Part shown: positions 21,231 to 29,046 of the stretch, one piece after another
Layout of the letters: every line of letters begins with the position of its first letter
How positions within the stretch are numbered: the stretch's first letter is position 1
From: a virus
Virus record (IMG/VR): IMGVR_UViG_3300027151_000026
Coordinates: 1-32,522 of that record
Length of the DNA stretch: 32,522 nt
Strand: one strand, 5' to 3'
Notes under the pieces: model-generated
Databases searched by the model: none
The model's input: the letters and a program-made list of their open reading frames with translations, nothing else
Told to the model about the DNA's origin: nothing
Position numbers and translations under genes: made by a program

Positions 21231-22296
21231 AGACGAACAGACGCTCCGCGACCTGACGAATGCGCGGTTGACTATTGCGCAGATCGCGCAGCAGATGCAG
21301 CGGTCGTATGCGTCCGTGCATAACAAACAACAGGTCTTAGGGGTCGGGGTCGTCCGCAACCTGAAGCACAAGGCGGACGGCTTGGATCGGGCACTCTTTG
21401 ATCCCGCCGCCAAAATTGGGCAGGACCAGATTCCCGAGTGGTTGGACCAGCTCCGCCCCGTCGCCCTCCCCGCCCCAGACAAACCCAAGCGTACCGCCAC
21501 CAGCAACCCGTACACGATTGTGGCGGGCGACTTCCATTTTCCGGCCCAAAGTCACGCCAGTGTGGCGATTTTGCTGGAAGTCATCAGCCAGGTCCGCCCC
21601 CAGCGCCTGATCCTGAACGGCGACACGGTAGATTTGCTGGCCGTCAGCCGGTATCCTAAGGATCAGCGCCATACCTGGGATTTGCGCCAAGAAGTGACCG
21701 AGTTCCACAAGTTCCTGCACTTGGCGCACAGTCTCGGCGCGGCGTGGGGCATGGAATTGGTCGAAACCGAGGCCAACCATAGCGGGAACGGGACCGCCTC
21801 GCGCTGGCATCGCTACCTCAGTGACCGTGTGCCAGTGCTGTACGGGCACCCCAAGGCCGAACAGCTTTTGCAGTACCAGACGTGGTTCTACCCCGAATGG
21901 TGCCCGATTCGCTTGGCTGACCACGTGATGATCGCCGATGAGCTGCTGGTCCTGCACGGTGACCTCGTTCGCAAGCACGCCGCCTATAGCGCCCGAGGCC
22001 ACGCGGAAAAGTGGCACTCCAGCGTCATGCACAGTCACACACATCGCATGGGCAGCAGCCTGGAGCGGATTCCAGCAGTAGGAAACCGGCCAGAACAGGT
22101 GCGCCGCGCCTACGAAATCGGCTGTATGTGCGACCTGAACCCCAGTTACGTCAGCGCCCCCAACTGGACCAACGGCTTTGCCATCATCGCGCACAGCGAG
22201 GAACACGGGGGCTATGGGGTCGAATTAGTGAACGTGGTCAAAGACCGCGCCGTGGTGACCACGGTGGGCCAGACTATCATCGCGCAGCCCGTCTAA
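21208..22296 (+). CDS. Metallophosphoesterase (calcineurin-like) with N-terminal HTH/Myb-like domain
   Basis: I prefer the GTG at 21208 (GGAG four bases upstream) to the ATG at 21145, whose extra 21 residues lie inside the zinc-ribbon gene. The protein has 362 residues. Residues 4-46 (NPWTPEDEQTLRDLTNARLT, then IAQIAQQMQRSYASVHNKQQ) resemble a SANT/Myb or HTH DNA-binding module. The phosphoesterase core has GDFH (D108, H110), NGDTVD (D139), EANHSG (N190, H191), LHGD (H250) and HSHTH (H275, H277), the two-metal ligand set. It should hydrolyse phosphodiesters or phosphomonoesters. Fusion with a DNA-binding domain and a place beside terminase suggest action on DNA, but this is inference. Confidence 0.88.
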   Translation: MPNPWTPEDEQTLRDLTNARLTIAQIAQQMQRSYASVHNKQQVLGVGVVRNLKHKADGLDRALFDPAAKIGQDQIPEWLDQLRPVALPAPDKPKRTATSNPYTIVAGDFHFPAQSHASVAILLEVISQVRPQRLILNGDTVDLLAVSRYPKDQRHTWDLRQEVTEFHKFLHLAHSLGAAWGMELVETEANHSGNGTASRWHRYLSDRVPVLYGHPKAEQLLQYQTWFYPEWCPIRLADHVMIADELLVLHGDLVRKHAAYSARGHAEKWHSSVMHSHTHRMGSSLERIPAVGNRPEQVRRAYEIGCMCDLNPSYVSAPNWTNGFAIIAHSEEHGGYGVELVNVVKDRAVVTTVGQTIIAQPV

Positions 22297-22297
22297 C

Positions 22298-22618
22298 ATG
22301 TCACCCTCAAAAAAATCCGTTAGCTTTCCGGCGCTTCCCAAGACCCTCATGGCCCCCGCAGGGGAGGTGACGGTCGTGCTGTCCCCCAAGATCAAGCACC
22401 CCGACGGGGACGAGTGCTGGGGCATCTGGGATGACTCGACGCGCACCATCACGCTCGACAAAACCGCCATGAAGCGGCACCAGTGGCGCGTCCTGTTCCA
22501 CGAGTTGACCCATGTGGCGCTGGATGACGCAGGACTGTCCAACGGGATGAACGATGAACTGGTCGAGGCCGTCTGTGACGCCATTGCCAGCGCGCGGATG
22601 CGGGAGCGGTTCGGCTGA
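22298..22618 (+). CDS. Small HExxH metalloprotease-like protein
   Basis: The 106-residue protein starts one base after the phosphoesterase stop and ends in a TGATG overlap with the large terminase. FHELTHVALDDAGL (67-80) contains the zinc-peptidase motif H68-E69-x-x-H72, and E87 or E90 in the next helix could be the third ligand. It resembles small IrrE/ImmA-like or minimal gluzincin domains found in phages. Coupling to terminase suggests a packaging or head-assembly role; a regulatory protease is an alternative. The substrate is unknown. Confidence 0.72.
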   Translation: MSPSKKSVSFPALPKTLMAPAGEVTVVLSPKIKHPDGDECWGIWDDSTRTITLDKTAMKRHQWRVLFHELTHVALDDAGLSNGMNDELVEAVCDAIASARMRERFG

Positions 22619-23967
22619 TGGCGAGCCCTAAAGGGAAGCACAAAGGGGGCACGGAGGCGGTCGTACGCCTCCACCGGCGTCATCCAGGTCAAGCCGCCAT
22701 CGCCAGCCACCCCGCCCGCTTCCGCGTGGTCATGTGCGGTCGCCGGTGGGGAAAATCAGCCTGTGGCATCCGCGAAGTTTGTGACGTGGCCCTCGCGGGC
22801 GAGCCCGCCGCGTGGTTTGCGCCCAGCTACAAGATCGCGCTCGAAGCGTGGCGCGAGCTGGTGGACCGCCTCGCCCCCGTCACAGCACGTGTTTCCGAGC
22901 AAGACAAGCGCCTGGAGCTGGTTACAGGCGGAATTGTCGAGGTCTGGACGCTGGATACGCCCGATCCGGCCCGTGGCCGTAAATACAAGCTTGCGGTGAT
23001 CGACGAGGCGGGCATCGTGCGCGATTTGCTGGAGGTCTGGCAAGCCGCCATCCGCCCGACGCTGGTGGATTTGGGCGGGCGCGCGCTGATTTTGGGGACG
23101 CCCAAGGGGCGGCGACACGGATTTGTCACGCTATTCAACCGAGGGCTGACCGATGACCCCGATTGGCAGAGCTTCCGGGCCTCGACGCTGGAAAACCCCT
23201 ATATACCGGCAGAAGAGGTGGAAATCGCTCGCCGCGAACTGCCGCCAGAGGTCTTCGCGCAGGAGTTCGAGGGCGTTCCGACAGATGATGGCGCAAACCC
23301 CTTCGGTCTCGACGCCATCCGACGCGCCGTTAAGCCCGAAAACGAGCGAGACCGCCTCCCCGCCGTCGTATACGGCGTCGATTTGGCCCGAAGTCTTGAC
23401 TTCACCGTGGTGGTCGGGATGGATGCCTACCGAAGGGTGGTAATGCTGGAGCGGTGGCAAGCCCCGTGGGCGGTCACCAAGCAGAAGGTGCGGGACATCG
23501 TAGGGCAGACCCCCACCGTGGCCGACGCGACCGGCGTAGGCGACGCGATTGTGAGCGATTTGCAGCTTATGGGGGTCGATGTCACGCCCCACGTCTTTAC
23601 CCAGCCGTCCAAGCTGCGCCTCATGCAGCGGCTGGTCGCCGCGTTTCAGGGGGACGAGCTGACGCTGCCCGACACCGAGGCCGCTAAGTGGCTGGTCGCG
23701 GAACTGGAGGCGTTCGAGTTCACCTACACGGCGACCGGCGTGAAATACGAAGCGCCGCCAGGGGAGCACGACGACGGCGTGATGGCGCTCGGACTGGCGC
23801 TGTACGGATGGGACCGCGTGCAAGGTGTTCCGCCCGCAGAGTTTACGCCATTCCCATTGCGCGAACATGGAAGAGACAGTAACGTGGAAAATGGCGAGTC
23901 GGGCCCGCCGCGCTCTTTGGCGGCAATAGGAAACTTTACGTCACAACTCCCGTCGGACGGGTGGTGA
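22618..23967 (+). CDS. terL: Terminase large subunit
   Basis: The 449-residue protein has a typical size and both domains. The ATPase has Walker A CGRRWGKS (40-47), Walker B with catalytic glutamate LAVIDEAG (125-132) and the coupling motif GTPKG (160-164). The RNase H-like nuclease has D255 in YGVDLA, D303 in VADATG, and D385/D386 in GEHDDGVMA. It drives DNA into the prohead through the portal and cuts the concatemer. It is coupled by TGATG to the HExxH gene, and the portal lies six genes downstream. All key residues are present. Confidence 0.96.
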   Translation: MASPKGKHKGGTEAVVRLHRRHPGQAAIASHPARFRVVMCGRRWGKSACGIREVCDVALAGEPAAWFAPSYKIALEAWRELVDRLAPVTARVSEQDKRLELVTGGIVEVWTLDTPDPARGRKYKLAVIDEAGIVRDLLEVWQAAIRPTLVDLGGRALILGTPKGRRHGFVTLFNRGLTDDPDWQSFRASTLENPYIPAEEVEIARRELPPEVFAQEFEGVPTDDGANPFGLDAIRRAVKPENERDRLPAVVYGVDLARSLDFTVVVGMDAYRRVVMLERWQAPWAVTKQKVRDIVGQTPTVADATGVGDAIVSDLQLMGVDVTPHVFTQPSKLRLMQRLVAAFQGDELTLPDTEAAKWLVAELEAFEFTYTATGVKYEAPPGEHDDGVMALGLALYGWDRVQGVPPAEFTPFPLREHGRDSNVENGESGPPRSLAAIGNFTSQLPSDGW

Positions 23968-23976
23968 GGAAGCCAT

Positions 23977-24360
23977 ATGCCAAAGAGTGGGATGGAGGCG
24001 GTCGCCTCAAAGCAGCAGGACATGCAGAGCCAGCTTAAAGAGAAGCTCAAGCGGAAGCCCGTCATGCAGCGCAAGGGCAAGGGCCCTGGCGTGGCTGTGA
24101 TGATCGCCATTGGAAAGCCGAAGGGTCCAATGGGCGAGAAGATGGGCGAGGAGAAGTCCATGCGCGAGGAACTGGACGCCTCGAAGGGTGAGGGTATGTC
24201 GAAGGCCGACAAGATCGCTGCCCTCGAAGAAAAGATCGGCTATCTCAAGGCCGAACTCGCGCTGCTCAAGGACGAAGAGGACGACTCGGGAATGGAGTCG
24301 GAAGACTCGGAAGACGAGTCAGAAGACGAGTCGGACGACGAAGACGAGTACGACGACTGA
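23977..24360 (+). CDS. Hypothetical protein with strongly acidic C-terminus
   Basis: The 127-residue protein has an AGGAA site before its ATG. Residues 1-50 are basic (Lys/Arg/Gln-rich), 70-100 form a Leu-heptad helix (IAALEEKIGYLKAELALLKD), and the last 27 residues are almost only Asp, Glu and Ser in a repetitive pattern. Such bipolar proteins may be scaffold, decoration or packaging factors that mimic or bind nucleic acid. Its stop overlaps the next start by one base. The family is not recognised. Confidence 0.7.
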   Translation: MPKSGMEAVASKQQDMQSQLKEKLKRKPVMQRKGKGPGVAVMIAIGKPKGPMGEKMGEEKSMREELDASKGEGMSKADKIAALEEKIGYLKAELALLKDEEDDSGMESEDSEDESEDESDDEDEYDD

Positions 24361-24632
24361 TGCCAAAGTCTCCCGCGTGGCAGCGAGCCGAAGGAAAGAA
24401 TCCGGAGGGTGGCCTGAACGAAAAGGGCCGCGCTTCGCTTCGCGCTGAGGGGCGGGACATCAAGCGTCCGGTGAAGAAAGCCGAAGCCGCTCGGTCTGAA
24501 ACATCGGCCAAGCGGCGTGTGGCGTTTTGCCGACGCATGAAGGGCATGAAGCAAAAGCTGACCAGCGCCAAGACGGCCAACGATCCGAACTCACGGATCA
24601 ACAAGTCGTTGCGAGCGTGGGATTGCAACTAG
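24360..24632 (+). CDS. DUF6321-like small phage protein
   Basis: The 90-residue basic protein follows a recognisable pattern: SPAWQRAEGKNPEGGLNEKG at residues 4-23, RVAFCRRMKGMKQKLT at about 53-68, and a final RINKSLRAWDC at about 79-89. This pattern recurs in many marine and freshwater tailed phages near head genes. Its function is not established. It is very Lys/Arg-rich, so it may bind DNA or the capsid interior. Start and previous stop overlap. Confidence 0.78.
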   Translation: MPKSPAWQRAEGKNPEGGLNEKGRASLRAEGRDIKRPVKKAEAARSETSAKRRVAFCRRMKGMKQKLTSAKTANDPNSRINKSLRAWDCN

Positions 24633-24663
24633 GCGATTGACCATTTAGCACACGGAGCATCCG

Positions 24664-25002
24664 ATGTCTGTTGGCACCCAGATGAAAAACAGCGTAACCG
24701 TCGCCGCCCAGAACGATGCCGCCACGTTGGTCGGCTTTCCGTCGAGCGGGAATGTGTCAGTCCAGATCGCGGGCGCGTTGAGCGCGACGATCACGTTTGA
24801 GGCCACTTGCGACAACACCAACTGGGTGGCGTTGCATATGCAGCCGGTGGGCGCGGCACCAGCGACGACCACGGCAGTGACGACCGCCACGGCAGCGGGG
24901 ATTTGGAACGCCAGCACGCAAGCGTACTCGGGGGTGCGGGCGCGATGCAGCGCCTACACGTCGGGATCGCCGGTTATCACGCTCAAGTACAACGGCGTCT
25001 AA
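24664..25002 (+). CDS. Beta-sandwich virion-associated protein
   Basis: The 112-residue product is nearly all beta strand, with SVQIAGALSATITFEATCDN and TNWVAL followed by GVRARCSAYTSGSPVITLKY. This resembles small beta-sandwich proteins common among phage structural genes. GGAG lies seven bases upstream. Its place between terminase and portal suggests a decoration or adhesion protein on the virion. No receptor-binding specificity can be inferred. Confidence 0.7.
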   Translation: MSVGTQMKNSVTVAAQNDAATLVGFPSSGNVSVQIAGALSATITFEATCDNTNWVALHMQPVGAAPATTTAVTTATAAGIWNASTQAYSGVRARCSAYTSGSPVITLKYNGV

Positions 25003-25003
25003 C

Positions 25004-25282
25004 GTGCCCTTGCTTGCTCACGCGATTTGGGCCGTCGTTGTCCTCGCGGCAGTGTTTCGTGTGTGTCAGGTCGCACTCGCGTTTGCGCCGCCTCGCAGTG
25101 TAAGCGGAGCAACCGCGTATGCGGAGATCGACGTACCAGAAGACCTTGTAGCCTACGCGATGCAAGAACGCGAGGCATGGGCGCAGGAAGAAGTGCTCCG
25201 TGCCGTGCGTGAGCGATTCGAGGAATTGCGGGACTGGAACCGCGTGAGATCTGCTGTGGGTATTGGGAGGATAGACGGATGA
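25004..25282 (+). CDS. Small membrane-anchored hypothetical protein
   Basis: The 92-residue protein starts with GTG one base after the previous stop. One hydrophobic helix at about residues 5-27 is followed by an acidic amphipathic helix (about 43-80) rich in Glu and Arg. This single-span topology could be a lysis accessory or a membrane protein expressed with virion genes. It overlaps the HNH start by ATGA, which shows the following endonuclease was fitted exactly to its end. Confidence 0.6.
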   Translation: MPLLAHAIWAVVVLAAVFRVCQVALAFAPPRSVSGATAYAEIDVPEDLVAYAMQEREAWAQEEVLRAVRERFEELRDWNRVRSAVGIGRIDG

Positions 25283-25707
25283 CATTGCATCGCACGTTAA
25301 AAGAACGAGTGTTGCACAAGTCTATCCCAGTGCCAGAATCTGGGTGTTGGATTTGGCTTGGCGCAAAACAAACCAATGGTTATGCCCATTTGGGGTATAT
25401 GGGGAAGACATATCTTGTTCATAGAGTTTCGTATGAACAATTTGTTGATGCTATCCCTGATAAGTTAGTTCTTGACCATTTGTGCAAAAACAGGGATTGC
25501 GTAAACCCAGATCATTTGCGCCCTATTACACAGCGCGAAAACATGCTTGACATTAATAGCATGTCGGTTTCTGCTATATGCTCTAGAAAACTTGTGTGCC
25601 CAAAGTGCGGCAGTGAGTATACAAAAGTAAAAGTTGGGCGAGAGTGCGTTCCTTGTAGAAACAAAAGGAATAGAGCATATCGGCTAAACAAAAGGACTAC
25701 ACCATGA
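25279..25707 (+). CDS. HNH homing-type endonuclease
   Basis: The 142-residue protein shows the HNH_3 pattern: SGCWIWLGAKQTNGYAHLGY near 21-40, LVHRVSYE with H48, LDHLCKNRDCVNPDHL at 65-80 (H67, N76, H79), and a C-terminal zinc finger with C107, C110, C123 and C126. Homing and free-standing HNH enzymes of this type nick DNA at insertion sites. The gene is clearly richer in A and T than its neighbours and uses codons such as TAT, GAT and TTG more often, indicating recent arrival. ATGA overlaps at both ends show precise insertion between the membrane-protein and portal genes. Confidence 0.92.
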   Translation: MTLHRTLKERVLHKSIPVPESGCWIWLGAKQTNGYAHLGYMGKTYLVHRVSYEQFVDAIPDKLVLDHLCKNRDCVNPDHLRPITQRENMLDINSMSVSAICSRKLVCPKCGSEYTKVKVGRECVPCRNKRNRAYRLNKRTTP

Positions 25708-27932
25708 CGCTGCCGCTGACGCCTGAGTTGGAAGAAGGGATGAACCTTGAGCAGATGATGGCTGATCTGCTGAGTGTGGATGTACCGCGTGATCCCAATG
25801 CGGAAGTGGCCCCCAACCCGCCAGAGGACACGGGCGCAACGCCAGACGAAGATCTCGCCGCGTTGCAGAAGGCGATGTACGGCGCAGACTTTCCCGCCGC
25901 GATCCCTGAGTTGGCGGACTCCATGCAAGCGTGGGCCTCGTGGTGCCACAACTTGTGGACCAGCCGCCGCGAGTCGGTGCAGATGCACCTGCACCTCGTG
26001 GAGCGCAACCGCTTGTTCCGTGCCGGCCAGCAGTGGATCTCGGCGTCGGGCTTGGGACCGTGGCGTGAACCGGCCCGTCCGCGTGATGCAGCGCGTGTCG
26101 TGTACAACATGATCGACAAGGCGCTCGACCAGCGCCTCCAGATCATGATGGATCAGAAGCCGGGCTTTGCCGTCACGCCTTCAACGCAAGACCCTGACGA
26201 CAAGCGCAAGGCCACCGCGCAGCAGCTCGCGCTGGAGTACCAGTACGAGCAGCAGCAGATGCAGCGCATCGGACGCGAAGCCGCGTTCTGGGCGCAGACG
26301 GACGGTTTGAGCTTTTGGCACATGTTCTGGGACCCCGACCGTGGCCCGTGGGATGAGCGGTTGGGCGAGCGGCCTGGACAGCGCAAGCCGCTGGGCGACA
26401 TCGGGTGTCAGACGCTCCGTGTGGAGCAGGTGCGCGTGTCGCCCAACGCGACGGCCACGCAAGCGCCGTACTGGGTCATCATTCGGGAAGTAATCTCGCG
26501 CTCGGAAGCCAGCTTCCGCTACGGGGTGACGGGCTTGGACGCATCGGACACGATGCAGTCCCCTGGCAACGCACCGACGTATTCGGGCGCGGAGGGTATC
26601 GGGTCGTGGGTGCTAACGCAAACGACCATAGGCGAAGGCCAGCGCCTACGCAACGAAGATGTGACCGAGCGCCTCACGGTGTACGTTGCACCCCATCCCG
26701 ATGCCCTCCCCGAAGGCTTGCAGATGGTCGTGGTCGGCAACAACGTGGTCTTCGGGCCGTCCCCGTTGCTGTGGGGCGTGATCCCCGTCGTGGCGGTGCG
26801 TGACGGCTCCAGCGACCCGTCGTACTACCCGCGCCCGATCATGGAGCAGTGGCTCGACCACCAGATGCGCGTCAATGCGCTGCTGTCCAAGTGGGTCGAG
26901 AATATCCGCGTGAACGCCGGTGGCCGGTTCCTGACGCGCCCCAACGCGATCTCCACGGAGACGTTTATGGGCGGCGTCACGAGCATGATCGAAGTGCGTG
27001 GCGCAGGACCGATGAGCGATACCATCCAGCCGGTACAGGGCTTTAGCGTCGGCAACGATGTGAAGGAAGCCTTGGCGCTGGAAAAGACGGCGTTCGAGGA
27101 TGCGTCGGGCTGGAACGCGGTCAGTCGTGGACAGGTCACGGGCGAGTCGGGCCGTGCCATTATCGCCAGCCGTGAGCAGTTGGAGCGCGTGTTCTCGCCG
27201 CCCATCACGGCGCTGTCGTATGCCTACACCGACTGGTGCAAGGTGACGATGGCGGCGATGGCATGGGGCTACTCCCTGCCGCGCTCGCTTGGCGCGATTG
27301 GCAAGAACCGCCCTGATCTGGCGCGAGCGGTCAGCGCGTCGGACTTCGATGGCGAGTCGGATGTGCGCGTGGAACCGGCGACCCTCATGCCGATGCCGAT
27401 GGCGTTCCGCCTCTACCTGCTGGACAACTGGCTCCAGACGGGCGTGATCGACCTCAAGGAATACCGTCGTCGCCAGATGTTTGCGATGGCGAAGGACATC
27501 GGGACGCCAGACGAAGATCAGGAAGCGCGGGCCAAGCGCGTGGCCGACGCGATCCGGTCGGGCGAGCCGGTCCCCGATATGCGGTGGCAGGACAACGAAG
27601 CGATCCACCAAGACGTGCTGGAGCGCGAGATCCTGTTGCAAGATGACTTGTCGCCCGAGATCATCGCCGCTGGACAAGAGCGGTGGATGGCTCTGGCAAA
27701 TCAAGCCACGCAGAAGCAGGGCGGGATGCCACCGCAGGGTGGCGCTCCAGCCCCAGCTCCTGCCGGTGTGGGGCCAGCCGCAAGTGTGCCCGCCATCTCT
27801 CCTGGACAGATGCCGCTGGCATCTGGGAACCCCCCAATCGGCGTCGTTGGGATGCTCCAACAGCAGTTGACGGGAACCCCAGAGGCAGAACAGGCCGCGC
27901 AAGCCGCCGATGCCCTGTCCGCCCAACCCTAA
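25704..27932 (+). CDS. Portal protein
   Basis: The 742-residue size is close to the 725-residue P22 portal. The N-terminal 40 residues are acidic. VERNRLFRAGQQWISASGLG near 98-117 and ARVVYNMIDKALDQRLQIMM near 130-150 are typical of portals of short-tailed phages, followed by a long mixed wing/stem region and a C-terminal Pro/Ala/Gln-rich tail (about 665-742). It forms the dodecameric ring at one capsid vertex through which terminase pumps DNA. It is followed by scaffold and capsid genes. The start overlaps the HNH stop. Family call by pattern and order. Confidence 0.88.
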   Translation: MTLPLTPELEEGMNLEQMMADLLSVDVPRDPNAEVAPNPPEDTGATPDEDLAALQKAMYGADFPAAIPELADSMQAWASWCHNLWTSRRESVQMHLHLVERNRLFRAGQQWISASGLGPWREPARPRDAARVVYNMIDKALDQRLQIMMDQKPGFAVTPSTQDPDDKRKATAQQLALEYQYEQQQMQRIGREAAFWAQTDGLSFWHMFWDPDRGPWDERLGERPGQRKPLGDIGCQTLRVEQVRVSPNATATQAPYWVIIREVISRSEASFRYGVTGLDASDTMQSPGNAPTYSGAEGIGSWVLTQTTIGEGQRLRNEDVTERLTVYVAPHPDALPEGLQMVVVGNNVVFGPSPLLWGVIPVVAVRDGSSDPSYYPRPIMEQWLDHQMRVNALLSKWVENIRVNAGGRFLTRPNAISTETFMGGVTSMIEVRGAGPMSDTIQPVQGFSVGNDVKEALALEKTAFEDASGWNAVSRGQVTGESGRAIIASREQLERVFSPPITALSYAYTDWCKVTMAAMAWGYSLPRSLGAIGKNRPDLARAVSASDFDGESDVRVEPATLMPMPMAFRLYLLDNWLQTGVIDLKEYRRRQMFAMAKDIGTPDEDQEARAKRVADAIRSGEPVPDMRWQDNEAIHQDVLEREILLQDDLSPEIIAAGQERWMALANQATQKQGGMPPQGGAPAPAPAGVGPAASVPAISPGQMPLASGNPPIGVVGMLQQQLTGTPEAEQAAQAADALSAQP

Positions 27933-27941
27933 GAGGATCTT

Positions 27942-29018
27942 GTGGATATTTCCGAAGCGATTGCCAGTGCGGTGGACTCTGCGCTGCCCCCTCAGACTCC
28001 CGACGCCGACGAGACGGAGCAGTCCGTTGCGCCGGTCGCCGAAGCCGAGGCGGCACCAGACATCGACCCCACGCCAGACGCGGACGAGGCAGCAGACAGC
28101 GACGAGTCCCCCGTTGCTGAAACGGTAGAACTCCCCGAAGGCTATGTCGCGGTGCCCGTCGTCACGGACGGGTTGGCGACCGAGTTCACGCTCAAGGACG
28201 CCGAAGGGGAAGTCGAGATCCCCGACTTGGTGGTGGAGTACAAAGCGAACGGCAAGGTGCGCCAAGATCGCTTGGATCAGGTGGTTAAGCTCGCGCAGTG
28301 GGGCGTGTACAACGCCGAGCGTGAGCAGCAGATCAAGCAAGTCGAGCAGCAAGCGCAAGCTACACAGCAGGAGTTGCAGGAATACGTTGCCGTGCTCGAA
28401 GAACGCGAAAAGCAAATTGAGCGCCTTCTCACGGACGAAAACTTCCTGCATGCCGTACGCGAAGCGTACGAAGTAGAAAACTCGCCTGAGCGTCGAGCCG
28501 AGCGAGCGATGCAGGAAACAGAAAACTTGCGTATCCAATATCAAATGGCCGATATTGAGCGCAGTGGGAAGCAGTTCTACGAAAGCGAAGTGTCGCCAGC
28601 CATCGACATGATTGTCACTGCACTGCCGACGGTCTCTGCCGACGAACTGCTAGAACGGTTTACTTACGCGATGCAAGCGCACGTCGAGAAGGCACCCAAC
28701 GGGCAAGCCTACATTCCGGCGTCACGTTACGATGCGGTGCGGAAGTACATCGTGGATGACTTGGCATCATGGGCGCAATTCCAGCATAGCCGTCGTGCCC
28801 AGCCCGTTGCTCCGTCGCCCGTACAAGCGTCGGCAAGCAAGGAACTGGAACGAGCGCGTGTGGACGCACAGAAGGCCAAGCGGGTGGTTGGTCAAGCCAC
28901 CAAGCCTGTGGGACGTGCCGGTGGGACAAGCACGGAAAAGCCACGGGCGTCACGAATTGCTTCGGTAGATGATGCGGTGTCCAGTGCGCTGGACGAAGTG
29001 TTGTCTGCCATCCGGTAA
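27942..29018 (+). CDS. Scaffolding protein
   Basis: The 358-residue protein starts at GTG 27942 behind AGAGGA. The first 65 residues are strongly acidic and Pro/Ala-rich. A short folded part follows, then a long Gln/Glu-rich coiled coil (about 120-165), more helices, and a basic C-terminus (about 285-340) such as scaffolds use to bind capsid protein. Its position between portal and capsid genes is the standard one. It should form the internal prohead core and leave before DNA entry. No protease motif is seen. Confidence 0.82.
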   Translation: MDISEAIASAVDSALPPQTPDADETEQSVAPVAEAEAAPDIDPTPDADEAADSDESPVAETVELPEGYVAVPVVTDGLATEFTLKDAEGEVEIPDLVVEYKANGKVRQDRLDQVVKLAQWGVYNAEREQQIKQVEQQAQATQQELQEYVAVLEEREKQIERLLTDENFLHAVREAYEVENSPERRAERAMQETENLRIQYQMADIERSGKQFYESEVSPAIDMIVTALPTVSADELLERFTYAMQAHVEKAPNGQAYIPASRYDAVRKYIVDDLASWAQFQHSRRAQPVAPSPVQASASKELERARVDAQKAKRVVGQATKPVGRAGGTSTEKPRASRIASVDDAVSSALDEVLSAIR

Positions 29019-29046
29019 CTCACTCTCGTAACAAGGAAATATCGTC

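Noticed and set aside
20939-21256. Coding frame starting at the third ATGTCAACG copy
   Set aside because: It passes through the whole tRNA gene and the next two starts; the product has no normal composition or domain.
26646-28544. 632-codon antisense frame opposite portal and scaffold, and similar long antisense frames at 2860-4497 and 29089-30402
   Set aside because: High G+C makes long antisense frames common; the products are Arg/His/Leu-rich with no domain, and the sense genes are clear.
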